From a virus, in IMG/VR virus record IMGVR_UViG_3300017917_004503, positions 62,001 to 126,000 of that record: 64,000 nt of DNA; one strand, 5' to 3'. The position numbers were made by a program, and so were the translations under genes. A model generated the notes under the pieces. It made no database searches. It was not told the DNA's origin and saw only the letters and a list, made by a program, of their open reading frames with translations. Each line of letters starts with the position of its first letter. Position 1 is the stretch's first letter. Below, one piece after another: positions 16,668-24,128 of the stretch.

Positions 16668-16674
16668 ATATTTG
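16667..16674 (+). promoter_or_regulatory. Candidate Bacteroidota-type -7 element (TATATTTG)
   Basis: TATATTTG (TAnnTTTG consensus) begins in the last T of the terminator tract and lies 38 nt upstream of the kinase ATG at 16713. No clear -33 TTG is visible. With the matching element at 3811 it suggests that metabolic genes are read by host polymerase rather than by the late system. Confidence 0.4.
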
Positions 16675-16712
16675 ACCCTGGAAACAATCTAATTTGATTC
16701 CATATAAAAAAT

Positions 16713-17282
16713 ATGGTTTACGTTTTTGAGGGTCCACGAAATAGTGGTAAAACCTTTTTATCCAATTACATTTCTCAAAAAACCCATATTGAGAGGTTTC
16801 AATTTGCTTTTGTTGACTATTTTAAAAGATTGGGTTTGGAGAGTCAAGACAGTAAAGAGGCCCACGCTTTTTCTATGGGAAAGGAATTAATGCTTATGCA
16901 ACTTTTCAAGGATGTGCAGTTTAAGAAGGATCTAATCCATGATCGGGGAATACTTACTGTTTTATCATGGGGTATTATGGAAAATAGGATAACCGAGCAG
17001 GAAATGGAACGCCAGGTAAAAATGCTAAGTGATCTGGATCTCATGAAAAACATCAAAGTTTTTTTCGTTACAGGAGAAAATCCCAATAAAGAAAATAGAA
17101 ATAAAGACGATTGGGATAGAATCGATGGTGATTCCAGAGAATTGGAATGTTATGAGAAAGTTATAAAAAAATTCGAGGAATATGATATTTGTAAAATCTA
17201 TCGTTTTACCAATAATTACGACGATCAGACGTTAGTCTCTTCCTTTGAATTTTTCGAAAAATTAACTCAAGACTTAATTTAA
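16713..17282 (+). CDS. P-loop nucleoside/nucleotide kinase-like protein
   Basis: Protein of 189 aa with an N-terminal Walker A motif, FEGPRNSGKTFLSN (residues 5-18), a DRG motif in LIHDRGILTVL (about 73-83), and a C-terminal region rich in R/K/D (lid-like NKENRNKDDWDRIDG). This is the layout of deoxynucleoside and thymidylate kinases. It probably phosphorylates a (deoxy)nucleoside or nucleotide for phage DNA synthesis; the substrate cannot be read from the sequence. It is 5 bases before the asparagine synthetase gene, and the two form a metabolic pair between structural blocks. Confidence 0.7.
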   Translation: MVYVFEGPRNSGKTFLSNYISQKTHIERFQFAFVDYFKRLGLESQDSKEAHAFSMGKELMLMQLFKDVQFKKDLIHDRGILTVLSWGIMENRITEQEMERQVKMLSDLDLMKNIKVFFVTGENPNKENRNKDDWDRIDGDSRELECYEKVIKKFEEYDICKIYRFTNNYDDQTLVSSFEFFEKLTQDLI

Positions 17283-17287
17283 ATAAT

Positions 17288-18697
17288 ATGTGCGGAATAT
17301 TACTGACGACAAGGGCGCAAAAGAATAAAAATATACTCGATTCCATAAAGCACAGAGGAATTGAAAGAAGTGATCTTGAATTAGATCAGGTTACATTATG
17401 TCATCATAGACTTCCTATCCAAACCTTAGATGGAGATGAATGGGCACAGCCTCGAGAACTGAGTCCTGGAATTTATATGATGTTTAACGGTGAGATCTTC
17501 AATTACGATAAAAATAGATTTAGTTCAGATACCGAATATCTTTGTAGCTTGTTTTCTAACCTTAATGGAATTAACATTGAGTTTTTCGCTGCTATTTATC
17601 AATCACACATCCAGACATGGGATGGGTTTTGGGCTATAGTTTTCTATGATTCTAGAAACGGTGACATACTTGCCTTTACTGATCCTTTAGGTAAAAAATG
17701 TTTGTATAAAAATGATCTTGGTGAGATCTGTTCCGAAATTAAAGGATTGAGAGGTCCACTAGATGAAATTGATGAAATTTATATTAGCTCTGTTAGAAAA
17801 TGGGGATACAATAAAGATAACAGAACTCCCTTTAAAAACATCAAAAGGCTCCTACCTAATACCTTTCATTTTTATAATATAGCATCACCACACTTTATAA
17901 AAAATTATGGTCCATATTACAGGACTTGGGAATCCCCTATTAGAGAATTACAGGGTGCTTCATACGAAGACCATATGAATTGGTTATGGGATAAAATGTT
18001 CGAAAGTGTAGGGAATAGACTAGTTTCTAAAAATTATCCAATTTCTCTTCTTGTGTCTGGAGGCTTGGATTCTTCGATTATAGCTGCTATACTTAAACAA
18101 ATGGAAGCACAGGTCACCTGGTTTTCTATTGAGAATGGTGAAACCCCATTTGTTACCGATTTAGGAGCTCATTTAGACACCCAAATAAATTTTCTAGAGT
18201 ATGATATGGATTCTAGTAAAAATGCTCTTATATACACACTATGGAACGAAACACCGGTTGATCTTGGCTCCGTTGTACCTCAGTATCATTTATTCGAGGC
18301 AGTAAAAAAGAAATCTGGATATAGAATAGTCCTCAGTGGGGACGGATCTGATGAATTGTTTGGTGGATACTCGAGGATACATGAATATGATTCTCAGCAA
18401 TCTGATATATTCGAAGAACTTACATTTTACCATTTACCCAGACTTGACAAGATGTCTATGGCTCACACCTTGGAATTGAGAAACCCTTTCTTGAATCTAG
18501 AAATTGTTAGATTTTCCATGCACCTCCCTCTTGAATGGAGAACAGACAAAAAAATTCTTAAAGATACGTTTGGTCCTCTTTTGCCGGATTCTATAATTAA
18601 TAGAAAAAAAGAAGCCCTTAAAAATCCAGAGATAAAGGATGACAAGTTAAAATATAGACAAAAAGCTGTTGATCTTTTTCTTTCATCACTATCTTGA
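17288..18697 (+). CDS. asnB: Asparagine synthetase (glutamine-hydrolysing), AsnB-like
   Basis: Protein of 469 aa, shorter than typical AsnB (about 550). Starts MCGILLTT, so after Met removal Cys becomes the N-terminal nucleophile of a class II glutamine amidotransferase. Further glutaminase features: CHHRLPIQ, FNGEIFNY and SDTEYL. The synthetase half has the PP-loop LLVSGGLDSSIIAAIL, the LSGDGSDELFGGYSR motif and the MSMAHTLELRNPFL block. All key motifs look intact, so the protein should be active. It would transfer glutamine nitrogen to aspartate using ATP, although relatives make other amide bonds (beta-lactam synthetase, lasso-peptide cyclase). The usual HRGPD is HRGIERSD here. It may raise asparagine supply or deplete glutamine during infection. 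Confidence 0.88.
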   Translation: MCGILLTTRAQKNKNILDSIKHRGIERSDLELDQVTLCHHRLPIQTLDGDEWAQPRELSPGIYMMFNGEIFNYDKNRFSSDTEYLCSLFSNLNGINIEFFAAIYQSHIQTWDGFWAIVFYDSRNGDILAFTDPLGKKCLYKNDLGEICSEIKGLRGPLDEIDEIYISSVRKWGYNKDNRTPFKNIKRLLPNTFHFYNIASPHFIKNYGPYYRTWESPIRELQGASYEDHMNWLWDKMFESVGNRLVSKNYPISLLVSGGLDSSIIAAILKQMEAQVTWFSIENGETPFVTDLGAHLDTQINFLEYDMDSSKNALIYTLWNETPVDLGSVVPQYHLFEAVKKKSGYRIVLSGDGSDELFGGYSRIHEYDSQQSDIFEELTFYHLPRLDKMSMAHTLELRNPFLNLEIVRFSMHLPLEWRTDKKILKDTFGPLLPDSIINRKKEALKNPEIKDDKLKYRQKAVDLFLSSLS

Positions 18698-18721
18698 TAA
18701 TAAGATGTAAACTAGGATTTG

Positions 18722-18729
18722 GATATATA
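18722..18729 (+). promoter_or_regulatory. Putative late promoter P4 (GATATATA)
   Basis: GGATATATAAAAG, with the last motif base 18 nt before the ATG at 18747, just after the asparagine synthetase gene. Confidence 0.65.
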
Positions 18730-18746
18730 AAAGAAAAATTTATTCG

Positions 18747-19415
18747 ATGACTAGAATTATAAAAGATCTGGGTTCATTTACAGAAAGTGAAAAAATTAAC
18801 GAAGATTTTAGTTGGGGTAATCTAATATCAGGTGCATTGGATTTAGGTGGTGAAGGACTGAGAAAAACCATTAAAGAGAAAATAGCTGCTTCGATAATGG
18901 AAAAGTTTGGAATTTTAGATAATTCGATCTTTTCTGGATTGATCCAAGAAGTCGTAGATGCTATACCCGTTAAAGATTATCCTGGTATCATCATGGGTGA
19001 AAAAGCAAACGTAGACTATCTTGCACCTTTTATGGTTCAGGCAATAGGAGAATTTGTCGAAAGAAAAGGCTTAGACACTTTTGCAGAATCACTTGGATTA
19101 GATCCTAGAGGATGGCTTTATAGCACGATAGCTAACAGTCTTCAAACTGAAAGAGGGAAAGAAACTCTAAAAAATCTTTTTGTCGAAGCTTTCGGTGGTA
19201 AAGGAGCCCAAGGATCTGTAGCTAGAGATGCTATATCAGGTTTACCACAAAGAGATAAAGTTAAAATTTCTGATAGTGTCAAGAAAAAACTTTCCACATT
19301 ATACGGCAAACCCGTTGACATGGAGCCTAAAAAAGATGATAAAGGTGTAGGTGACTATATTTCAGACTTTTGGCATTCTTTATTAGGTGACAAAGAACCT
19401 AAAAAAACATTTTAA
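18747..19415 (+). CDS. Unknown late protein with possible maturation site
   Basis: Protein of 222 aa behind a putative late promoter. The N-terminus reads MTRIIKDLGSFTESEKINE|DFS, where INE|D at residue 19 fits the cleavage pattern seen in the capsid and internal head proteins. The mature part begins with a Gly-rich amphipathic segment (LISGALDLGGEGLRKTI) and is mostly helical, with a WLYSTIANSLQTERGKETL helix in the middle and a charged C-terminal tail. It could be another packaged head protein. No known family is recognised. Confidence 0.5.
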   Translation: MTRIIKDLGSFTESEKINEDFSWGNLISGALDLGGEGLRKTIKEKIAASIMEKFGILDNSIFSGLIQEVVDAIPVKDYPGIIMGEKANVDYLAPFMVQAIGEFVERKGLDTFAESLGLDPRGWLYSTIANSLQTERGKETLKNLFVEAFGGKGAQGSVARDAISGLPQRDKVKISDSVKKKLSTLYGKPVDMEPKKDDKGVGDYISDFWHSLLGDKEPKKTF

Positions 19416-19418
19416 ATT

Positions 19419-19763
19419 ATGAACATAAATAACGTTGCTCAAAGAGAAATCTTAGATTTCAATAATTTCAGAAAGAAGGTACATGACGATACCTATAAGC
19501 CATTATCACCTTCGAACCAATCAGAGGGAGGATTGGAAAAATCTGGATTGCATGATATAAAAAGAGAACCTGCTTATGATTATGCAGGGTATGCTGATTC
19601 TGTTTTTGCTGGTAAATCTAAGATTGATGTACCAGGAGTTAGAATTAAAATGGGAGAAGAATCTGGTTTGTCTGATTCAACCGGATTTGGAACGTCTTTT
19701 AACATGAATACTAGTGAATCTGATCAGAGTTCTTCTGTTCTAAAAAGACTATCAGATTTTTAA
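19419..19763 (+). CDS. Unknown small late protein
   Basis: Protein of 114 aa, 3 bases after the previous gene and ended by a bidirectional terminator. It is polar, Ser/Gly/Asp-rich and has little predicted core, so it is probably an extended or disordered peptide. The opening IL-D-F-N-N-F is similar in style to the short leaders of the probable head proteins (x-F-x-x-F). No cleavage site is convincing. Function unknown. Confidence 0.5.
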   Translation: MNINNVAQREILDFNNFRKKVHDDTYKPLSPSNQSEGGLEKSGLHDIKREPAYDYAGYADSVFAGKSKIDVPGVRIKMGEESGLSDSTGFGTSFNMNTSESDQSSSVLKRLSDF

Positions 19764-19780
19764 ACGTTTCATGAAATATT

Positions 19781-19814
19781 AAAAAAAAAGCCAATTCTAG
19801 AATTGGCTTTTTTT
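19781..19814. terminator. Bidirectional terminator between convergent genes
   Basis: A(n)-GCCAATTCTAGAATTGGC-T(n) is a perfect palindrome flanked by A and T runs, so it can stop transcription from both sides. It separates the forward gene ending at 19763 from the reverse gene whose stop codon begins at 19815. Confidence 0.9.
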
Positions 19815-20544
19815 ATGGACAGATTTGTTCTATGAATTTCTCTTTTGCTAATTTATAAATTTCAGATTCTTCATCGAAATTTTCATAAATTTCAACCACG
19901 TAAAAACTAGGAGAGTAATTTACCTCTTTAGGCTGTATTTCTTCAATTATCTCGTGATAGATGTATTCGTAATTTAGAGAGAAAAAAGTGTTTTTGAGGT
20001 AGATCTTTTTCATTATTGAAACTAATTTTTCTCCCTCTGGTGTCTCTATTTTCACATTAATTTTAAAGAAAAAATTGGACAACTTATCAGTTATCATATT
20101 TCTGATTATAACAATCCCTGAATTTTCTTTAGAATTTGGGTCGTTGAATTTAGATTGGATCTTGAATATCTTGATTTTAGATTCTTCCTCTTTTATTATT
20201 TCTAAGCAAATCTCCGAATATTCATACAGAGTTTGTAAAGAATCTTCTACTATCTCCATCAGCCTCATTTTTTCTTCTTCTGAAAGCTTTGAATATTCAA
20301 AACTTTCTAAAAATGATTTTTCCGATTTAGTCAATGATTTAATTAAAGATTGATCTATTATCCTTTGACTCTTAAATGAATTTAAGAATCTAACAATTTT
20401 TGATATCTCTTTCATGACCGAATAGCAATTTTTGCTATCTAAATTTTTACTGAGATTTTTCAAATAGTCCAATAAAACGTATTCCTTGTATTCCTGATCT
20501 AATGGTTCTCTTAGAAACCAGATTGCACTTAACTTCTTTTTCAT
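19813..20544 (-). CDS. Unknown reverse-strand helical protein
   Basis: Protein of 243 aa, one of only three reverse-strand genes supported here. It starts MKKKLSAIWFLREPLDQEYK, is mainly alpha-helical and rich in Lys/Glu/Ile, with a beta-strand-rich stretch around 140-200 and a final FYVVEIYENFDEESEIY block. No motif identifies it. It lacks a GATATATA element and is isolated between a bidirectional terminator and the late promoter of the next forward block, so it is probably expressed earlier than its neighbours. Confidence 0.6.
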   Translation of the reverse strand: MKKKLSAIWFLREPLDQEYKEYVLLDYLKNLSKNLDSKNCYSVMKEISKIVRFLNSFKSQRIIDQSLIKSLTKSEKSFLESFEYSKLSEEEKMRLMEIVEDSLQTLYEYSEICLEIIKEEESKIKIFKIQSKFNDPNSKENSGIVIIRNMITDKLSNFFFKINVKIETPEGEKLVSIMKKIYLKNTFFSLNYEYIYHEIIEEIQPKEVNYSPSFYVVEIYENFDEESEIYKLAKEKFIEQICP

Positions 20545-20583
20545 AATAAGGTATTATCCCGTTCGATTGTATATATTTTTAGT

Positions 20584-20591
20584 GATATATA
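20584..20591 (+). promoter_or_regulatory. Putative late promoter P5 (GATATATA)
   Basis: TGATATATAAAT, with the last motif base 20 nt before the ATG at 20611. It heads the longest uninterrupted gene run (20611-32889). Confidence 0.7.
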
Positions 20592-20610
20592 AATCAAAAA
20601 ATTCTCTATA

Positions 20611-21051
20611 ATGAGCCGAATTTACGATTATAATCAATTTTCATCTAAAAAAAACAGAATAGGGGGAGATTTTACCTTCGGACAAGAGATGAGATATGTT
20701 GATATCGATCTTTTCGATAGACCCGAAGAATGGGCTGATCTTGATGACTGTAAAGCTTTTATCGAGTATTCTATTGATATTAATGTAAAAAAATCTGGTA
20801 TAGAAGGACTTACTTTCAGAATTAATTCGGTGGAACTAGAGTTTACCGTAGATGACTATCCAAATTCTTCAAAAGAATTTGATTTTGATCTAATTCCTGG
20901 TAAAACTATAGATTACAGCCAGCTTAATGAAAATCCATTGGATTATGTCATACCTTCATATCCTTCCAATTTAGAAATTAATATGAACAAAAGTCAAGAA
21001 CCTTCTAAATGGAAAATAAAAGTAAATTTTGGTACTGATGTCAACTCATAA
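20611..21051 (+). CDS. Unknown small protein, first of the long late block
   Basis: Protein of 146 aa. Starts MSRIYDYNQF and is predicted beta-rich (alternating hydrophobic residues around 45-75 and 105-140). The next gene starts inside its last 14 bases. Position at the head of a late block suggests a virion or assembly role, but I see no motif. Unknown function. Confidence 0.55.
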   Translation: MSRIYDYNQFSSKKNRIGGDFTFGQEMRYVDIDLFDRPEEWADLDDCKAFIEYSIDINVKKSGIEGLTFRINSVELEFTVDDYPNSSKEFDFDLIPGKTIDYSQLNENPLDYVIPSYPSNLEINMNKSQEPSKWKIKVNFGTDVNS

Positions 21052-21937
21052 ATCTAGATTGTTAAGTTTTTCTGATTTTTCCAGAGGTGTTTTCGAGTCA
21101 AGTTCTTATGAAATCCCTGGAATAGTAGATCTTCATGATGGTGGGTATGAAATTCACATAGCCCCTTTAGATTCAAGCCACGAAGAAAGATTTGACAAAA
21201 TTTTCATAAGCAAACAAAACGATAAGTCAATAGGATTAAGTTTCTTGGATAAAAATGGTAGGGAAGCTGAAATTTTTTGGATTCCTAAAGAAGCTACAGA
21301 ATCTACGGAAAATTCAATTAGAATTAAATCTATAAATCGATGGGCATCCAACCCCGATAATAAATCTAAGCTCGAAGATTTTTTCGAAGACTTTGCAGAT
21401 TCCGTCGAGAATTACAAGTTGACCGGATCATCCAGAAACGAGCAAAATGCAAAAGATGATGTTGAAATGATCATTGATTTGTTCGAGATTCCATCTAGAA
21501 TAAGCTCTTTTAAAAAATCTGGTGAGAATCAATGGGACGCTGAACTGGAAAACGGTAAAATCGTTGAGATAACAAAAAGAAATTCCGATGATCTTGTTTC
21601 CACTTTTAAGGTCTATCCTGATATAAATAGTTCCACACCATCCTTAATAATACAAAATACATCTACTCCTAAAACAACTTTTAATTCGGAGGAAATAGGA
21701 AAGATTGAGATCGATGACGTTTTCTTGGGCCTCAAAAAATGTAATCCTTATATCAAATTCCTGTTTAAAAAGTCTCTCGGTATAGTAACACACAGTGACG
21801 ATGCTGAACTTTACGCTTATTTTAGAGATAATTCTAAAAAAAGTGATATGGATCTACGCGACCTTAGAAATATTGCAACACTGCTTAAAGATACAGTAGA
21901 TCAATCCGAGATAAGACACATTTTAGATAAACGCTAA
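21038..21937 (+). CDS. Unknown late protein with possible maturation site
   Basis: Protein of 299 aa from ATG 21038; a TTG at 21029 is also in frame, but ATG is preferred. The gene overlaps the preceding one by 14 bases. The N-terminus MSTHKSRLLSFSDFSRGVFE|SSS has the F-x-x-F leader style and a VFE|S site after residue 20, weaker than the LNE sites elsewhere. The body is beta-rich up to about residue 100 and helical near the end (a DMDLRDLRNIATLLKDTVDQ helix). No family recognised. Confidence 0.5.
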   Translation: MSTHKSRLLSFSDFSRGVFESSSYEIPGIVDLHDGGYEIHIAPLDSSHEERFDKIFISKQNDKSIGLSFLDKNGREAEIFWIPKEATESTENSIRIKSINRWASNPDNKSKLEDFFEDFADSVENYKLTGSSRNEQNAKDDVEMIIDLFEIPSRISSFKKSGENQWDAELENGKIVEITKRNSDDLVSTFKVYPDINSSTPSLIIQNTSTPKTTFNSEEIGKIEIDDVFLGLKKCNPYIKFLFKKSLGIVTHSDDAELYAYFRDNSKKSDMDLRDLRNIATLLKDTVDQSEIRHILDKR

Positions 21938-21980
21938 TAATCAAGCGAAACATCTTCAACTATTGGTAGTACAATTTTTT

Positions 21981-22250
21981 ATGGAATTACCTGAAGATTT
22001 TGTTCCCGATTATAATCAGATACTCAAACTTAGTAAGTCTAAAGGATTTAGTGTTCTTGAGTTTTCTAGACATCCTGATATGGACTTGGATAATATCATA
22101 GAATTTTGGAGGTATGATAAAAGAAAATCGTCTAAAGGTGAATCCTCTTGGTTAACCGAGAGTGATTTTAAATCACATCTTCCAAAATATTTAGAATCTT
22201 TTCCCTTGGTGGAAATAGAAACAAAAAACCAAAAAACAAATAAAAAGTAA
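21981..22250 (+). CDS. Unknown small protein
   Basis: Protein of 89 aa from ATG 21981 (the frame extends to a TTG at 21963, but ATG is preferred). It has an LPEDFVPDYNQILKLSKSKG opening, a WRYDKRKSSKGESSW middle and a Lys-rich tail. It is followed after 4 bases by the next gene. Unknown function. Confidence 0.45.
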   Translation: MELPEDFVPDYNQILKLSKSKGFSVLEFSRHPDMDLDNIIEFWRYDKRKSSKGESSWLTESDFKSHLPKYLESFPLVEIETKNQKTNKK

Positions 22251-22254
22251 AACT

Positions 22255-22911
22255 GTGGGAAATTGGTCTAATTTTTCTTGGTTAAAGTGGCCGACTAAAA
22301 AAAAACAAAAGATGGAAATTACAGAAAAAAGTATACATGAAGCTCGTGTATTTTACTCAGCTTTTGATTTCGAATGGATAAAGGGTGAAAATTCCTCTAT
22401 GATCGAAAAATATAGAGACATTGTACAAAATGGAGATATGATGTTTATAGAATTCCAAAGTGGAAAAAGAATAAACATGGATCTTCTTAATGAATACATG
22501 ATAACATATCCAGCTCAACCCGTTCAAGTTATACAGCAGCCCACACCAATTCAAGTACAACCCACACCTACACCTAATAGTAATTTCTCCGTTACTTCAA
22601 TCCAATACGAGGATAATAAGAACGTGAACGTAGATTCTCCGATATATAAGCTGCTTCGAAAGCAGAAAAAAAACATGGTAGAAATATCCATTAAGCTAAA
22701 GATAAATCTTCCTCCTAAAGACCTATATACAGTTCTGTCTGGATCTTTTGATGATGCTGAGAAGGAGATAATTGATTTTGTTCTGGATGGTGTGGATATC
22801 GAGGGTATAAAATTATCATTGGCTGATTCAATCAGAAAAAATTATTATTCAGAAACTGCTAAAGTTAACGAAGGACAAAAAAAGAATTCAAAAAGAGAAA
22901 CAAATGAATAA
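22255..22911 (+). CDS. Unknown protein with Pro/Thr/Gln-rich linker
   Basis: Protein of 218 aa from GTG 22255, only 4 bases after the previous stop; an in-frame ATG at 22312 would remove 19 residues. Two parts are joined by a proline/glutamine-rich linker (about 88-110, PVQVIQQPTPIQVQPTPTP): an N-terminal alpha/beta domain and a C-terminal helical domain with a Lys-rich tail. No motif recognised. Ends overlapping the Nudix gene by 8 bases. Confidence 0.5.
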   Translation: MGNWSNFSWLKWPTKKKQKMEITEKSIHEARVFYSAFDFEWIKGENSSMIEKYRDIVQNGDMMFIEFQSGKRINMDLLNEYMITYPAQPVQVIQQPTPIQVQPTPTPNSNFSVTSIQYEDNKNVNVDSPIYKLLRKQKKNMVEISIKLKINLPPKDLYTVLSGSFDDAEKEIIDFVLDGVDIEGIKLSLADSIRKNYYSETAKVNEGQKKNSKRETNE

Positions 22912-23494
22912 TCAATCACCAGAAAAACTAATACATTCGACCCAAAGATTTGATGTTGTTGAAAGAGAAGGGTGCGTTGGAATAAAATCAACAGTTGAAC
23001 CTGTTGTTATTTTGCCCTACATATCGGACGACCAAGGATTACCCCTTATGCTCGGTGTTCTTAAGGAAAGAAATCCCTTTAGAGACGGAGGATACTCTAT
23101 AGCTCCTATATCTGGAACTACCGAAGAAGAGGATCCTGATTACCTATCAACTGCTAAAAGAGAGCTTAAAGAAGAATCAGGCTATGACGTTGAAGATAAT
23201 TCTAAATGGTTTTTCTTGGGTACTGTGACTGCAACTAAAATGGTTGACTGTGAACATCCTTGTTTTGCTGTTGATGTGACTGGTATACAAAAAGGAGAAG
23301 CTACTACAGATGGATCCGAACATGAAAAATTATCTAAATTTGTTTTCATTCCAGCAAACGATGTTGTTAAATCTAAAGATGTTTTTATTCCAGCTTTATT
23401 TTTAAAACTTTTCAAATTTGTAGTTGGTATGGATTTATATAACAGAGAGGATTCGGTTTTTGGTAAATCTCAAGGATTCACAACAGAAATTTAA
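22904..23494 (+). CDS. Nudix hydrolase
   Basis: Protein of 196 aa. A Nudix box is visible at about residues 71-96: it begins at G71, has an acidic EEED run, and ends in the core AKRELKEESGYDV with the R-E-x-x-E-E metal-binding pattern (one residue out of register with the strict consensus spacing). Upstream are the typical strands (VEPVVILPYI, LMLGVLKERNP). Such enzymes hydrolyse nucleoside diphosphates linked to another moiety (NADH, ADP-ribose, nucleotide sugars, capped RNA or damaged nucleotides); the substrate is unknown. It sits inside a late structural block, which is unusual for a metabolic enzyme. Its start overlaps the preceding gene. Confidence 0.82.
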   Translation: MNNQSPEKLIHSTQRFDVVEREGCVGIKSTVEPVVILPYISDDQGLPLMLGVLKERNPFRDGGYSIAPISGTTEEEDPDYLSTAKRELKEESGYDVEDNSKWFFLGTVTATKMVDCEHPCFAVDVTGIQKGEATTDGSEHEKLSKFVFIPANDVVKSKDVFIPALFLKLFKFVVGMDLYNREDSVFGKSQGFTTEI

Positions 23495-23499
23495 TAGCA

Positions 23500-23775
23500 A
23501 TGCAAAATAGAAAAGAAAGAAGAAAGCTTTTAAAAAACTACGGCTTACTCAAATTAGAGAAAAAAAGAAGCGTATCTGATAAAATCAACGAGGGTAAGGA
23601 AAAACATCGATTGAATTTGCAAGAAATGAAAAATTCTGAGATTAAAAGAAAAATAGAAAAGGGTCAGGAAAACGAAGAGTCTGATTTTTTTATGTACCGT
23701 AACCTTGAAAGCAGCTATGACAATCTACAATCATTCTTCTTAAATAAAGATTGGAATAAACTAGAAAATGAGTAA
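23500..23775 (+). CDS. Unknown small highly charged protein
   Basis: Protein of 91 aa starting MQNRKERRKLLKNYGLLK, almost entirely charged helix in the first 65 residues, then a short aromatic-containing tail (NLQSFFLNKDWNKLE). Its location just before the baseplate/tail genes could fit a tail-assembly chaperone or nucleic-acid-binding peptide, but nothing in the sequence proves this. Confidence 0.5.
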   Translation: MQNRKERRKLLKNYGLLKLEKKRSVSDKINEGKEKHRLNLQEMKNSEIKRKIEKGQENEESDFFMYRNLESSYDNLQSFFLNKDWNKLENE

Positions 23776-23783
23776 ATCTCATC

Positions 23784-24113
23784 ATGACCCAGAAATTTAT
23801 TGTGAATTTTTACATATCTAAGCACTCGCCGAAAGAAGTCAAAAAAAGGGCCAATATTGATTGTGATTATTATATTATCGATATCACAAAAATAATACGT
23901 GATATGGGATATGAATTGGAAAATCTCAGCCCCGAATCAGAATTCGTTATTAACCACTCAATTCGGAGTAAAATCACACAAGGAATATATAGTACGAAGT
24001 GTGATAGTATACTCGTCTGTTACCGGAATATGTCCCCTGATTTTATTAAAAATCTTGAGGATTTCCTAGATGAATTTCCAGAAACCATTGAATATACTAT
24101 CCACAGACTTTAA
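23784..24113 (+). CDS. Unknown small protein
   Basis: Protein of 109 aa with mixed alpha/beta character (MTQKFIVNFYISKHSPKEVK opening, three likely strands, a final PDFIKNLEDFLDEFPETIEY helix). Located between the small charged protein and the first recognisable baseplate gene. No motif recognised. Confidence 0.5.
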   Translation: MTQKFIVNFYISKHSPKEVKKRANIDCDYYIIDITKIIRDMGYELENLSPESEFVINHSIRSKITQGIYSTKCDSILVCYRNMSPDFIKNLEDFLDEFPETIEYTIHRL

Positions 24114-24128
24114 AAAGTGGAAGTATAA

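Noticed and set aside
20075-20353. Forward-strand 92-codon frame inside the reverse-strand 243-aa gene
   Set aside because: Mirror frame of an AT-rich gene with Ser/Ile-rich composition; no promoter or leader, and the reverse gene has better gene-like composition and a proper terminator.
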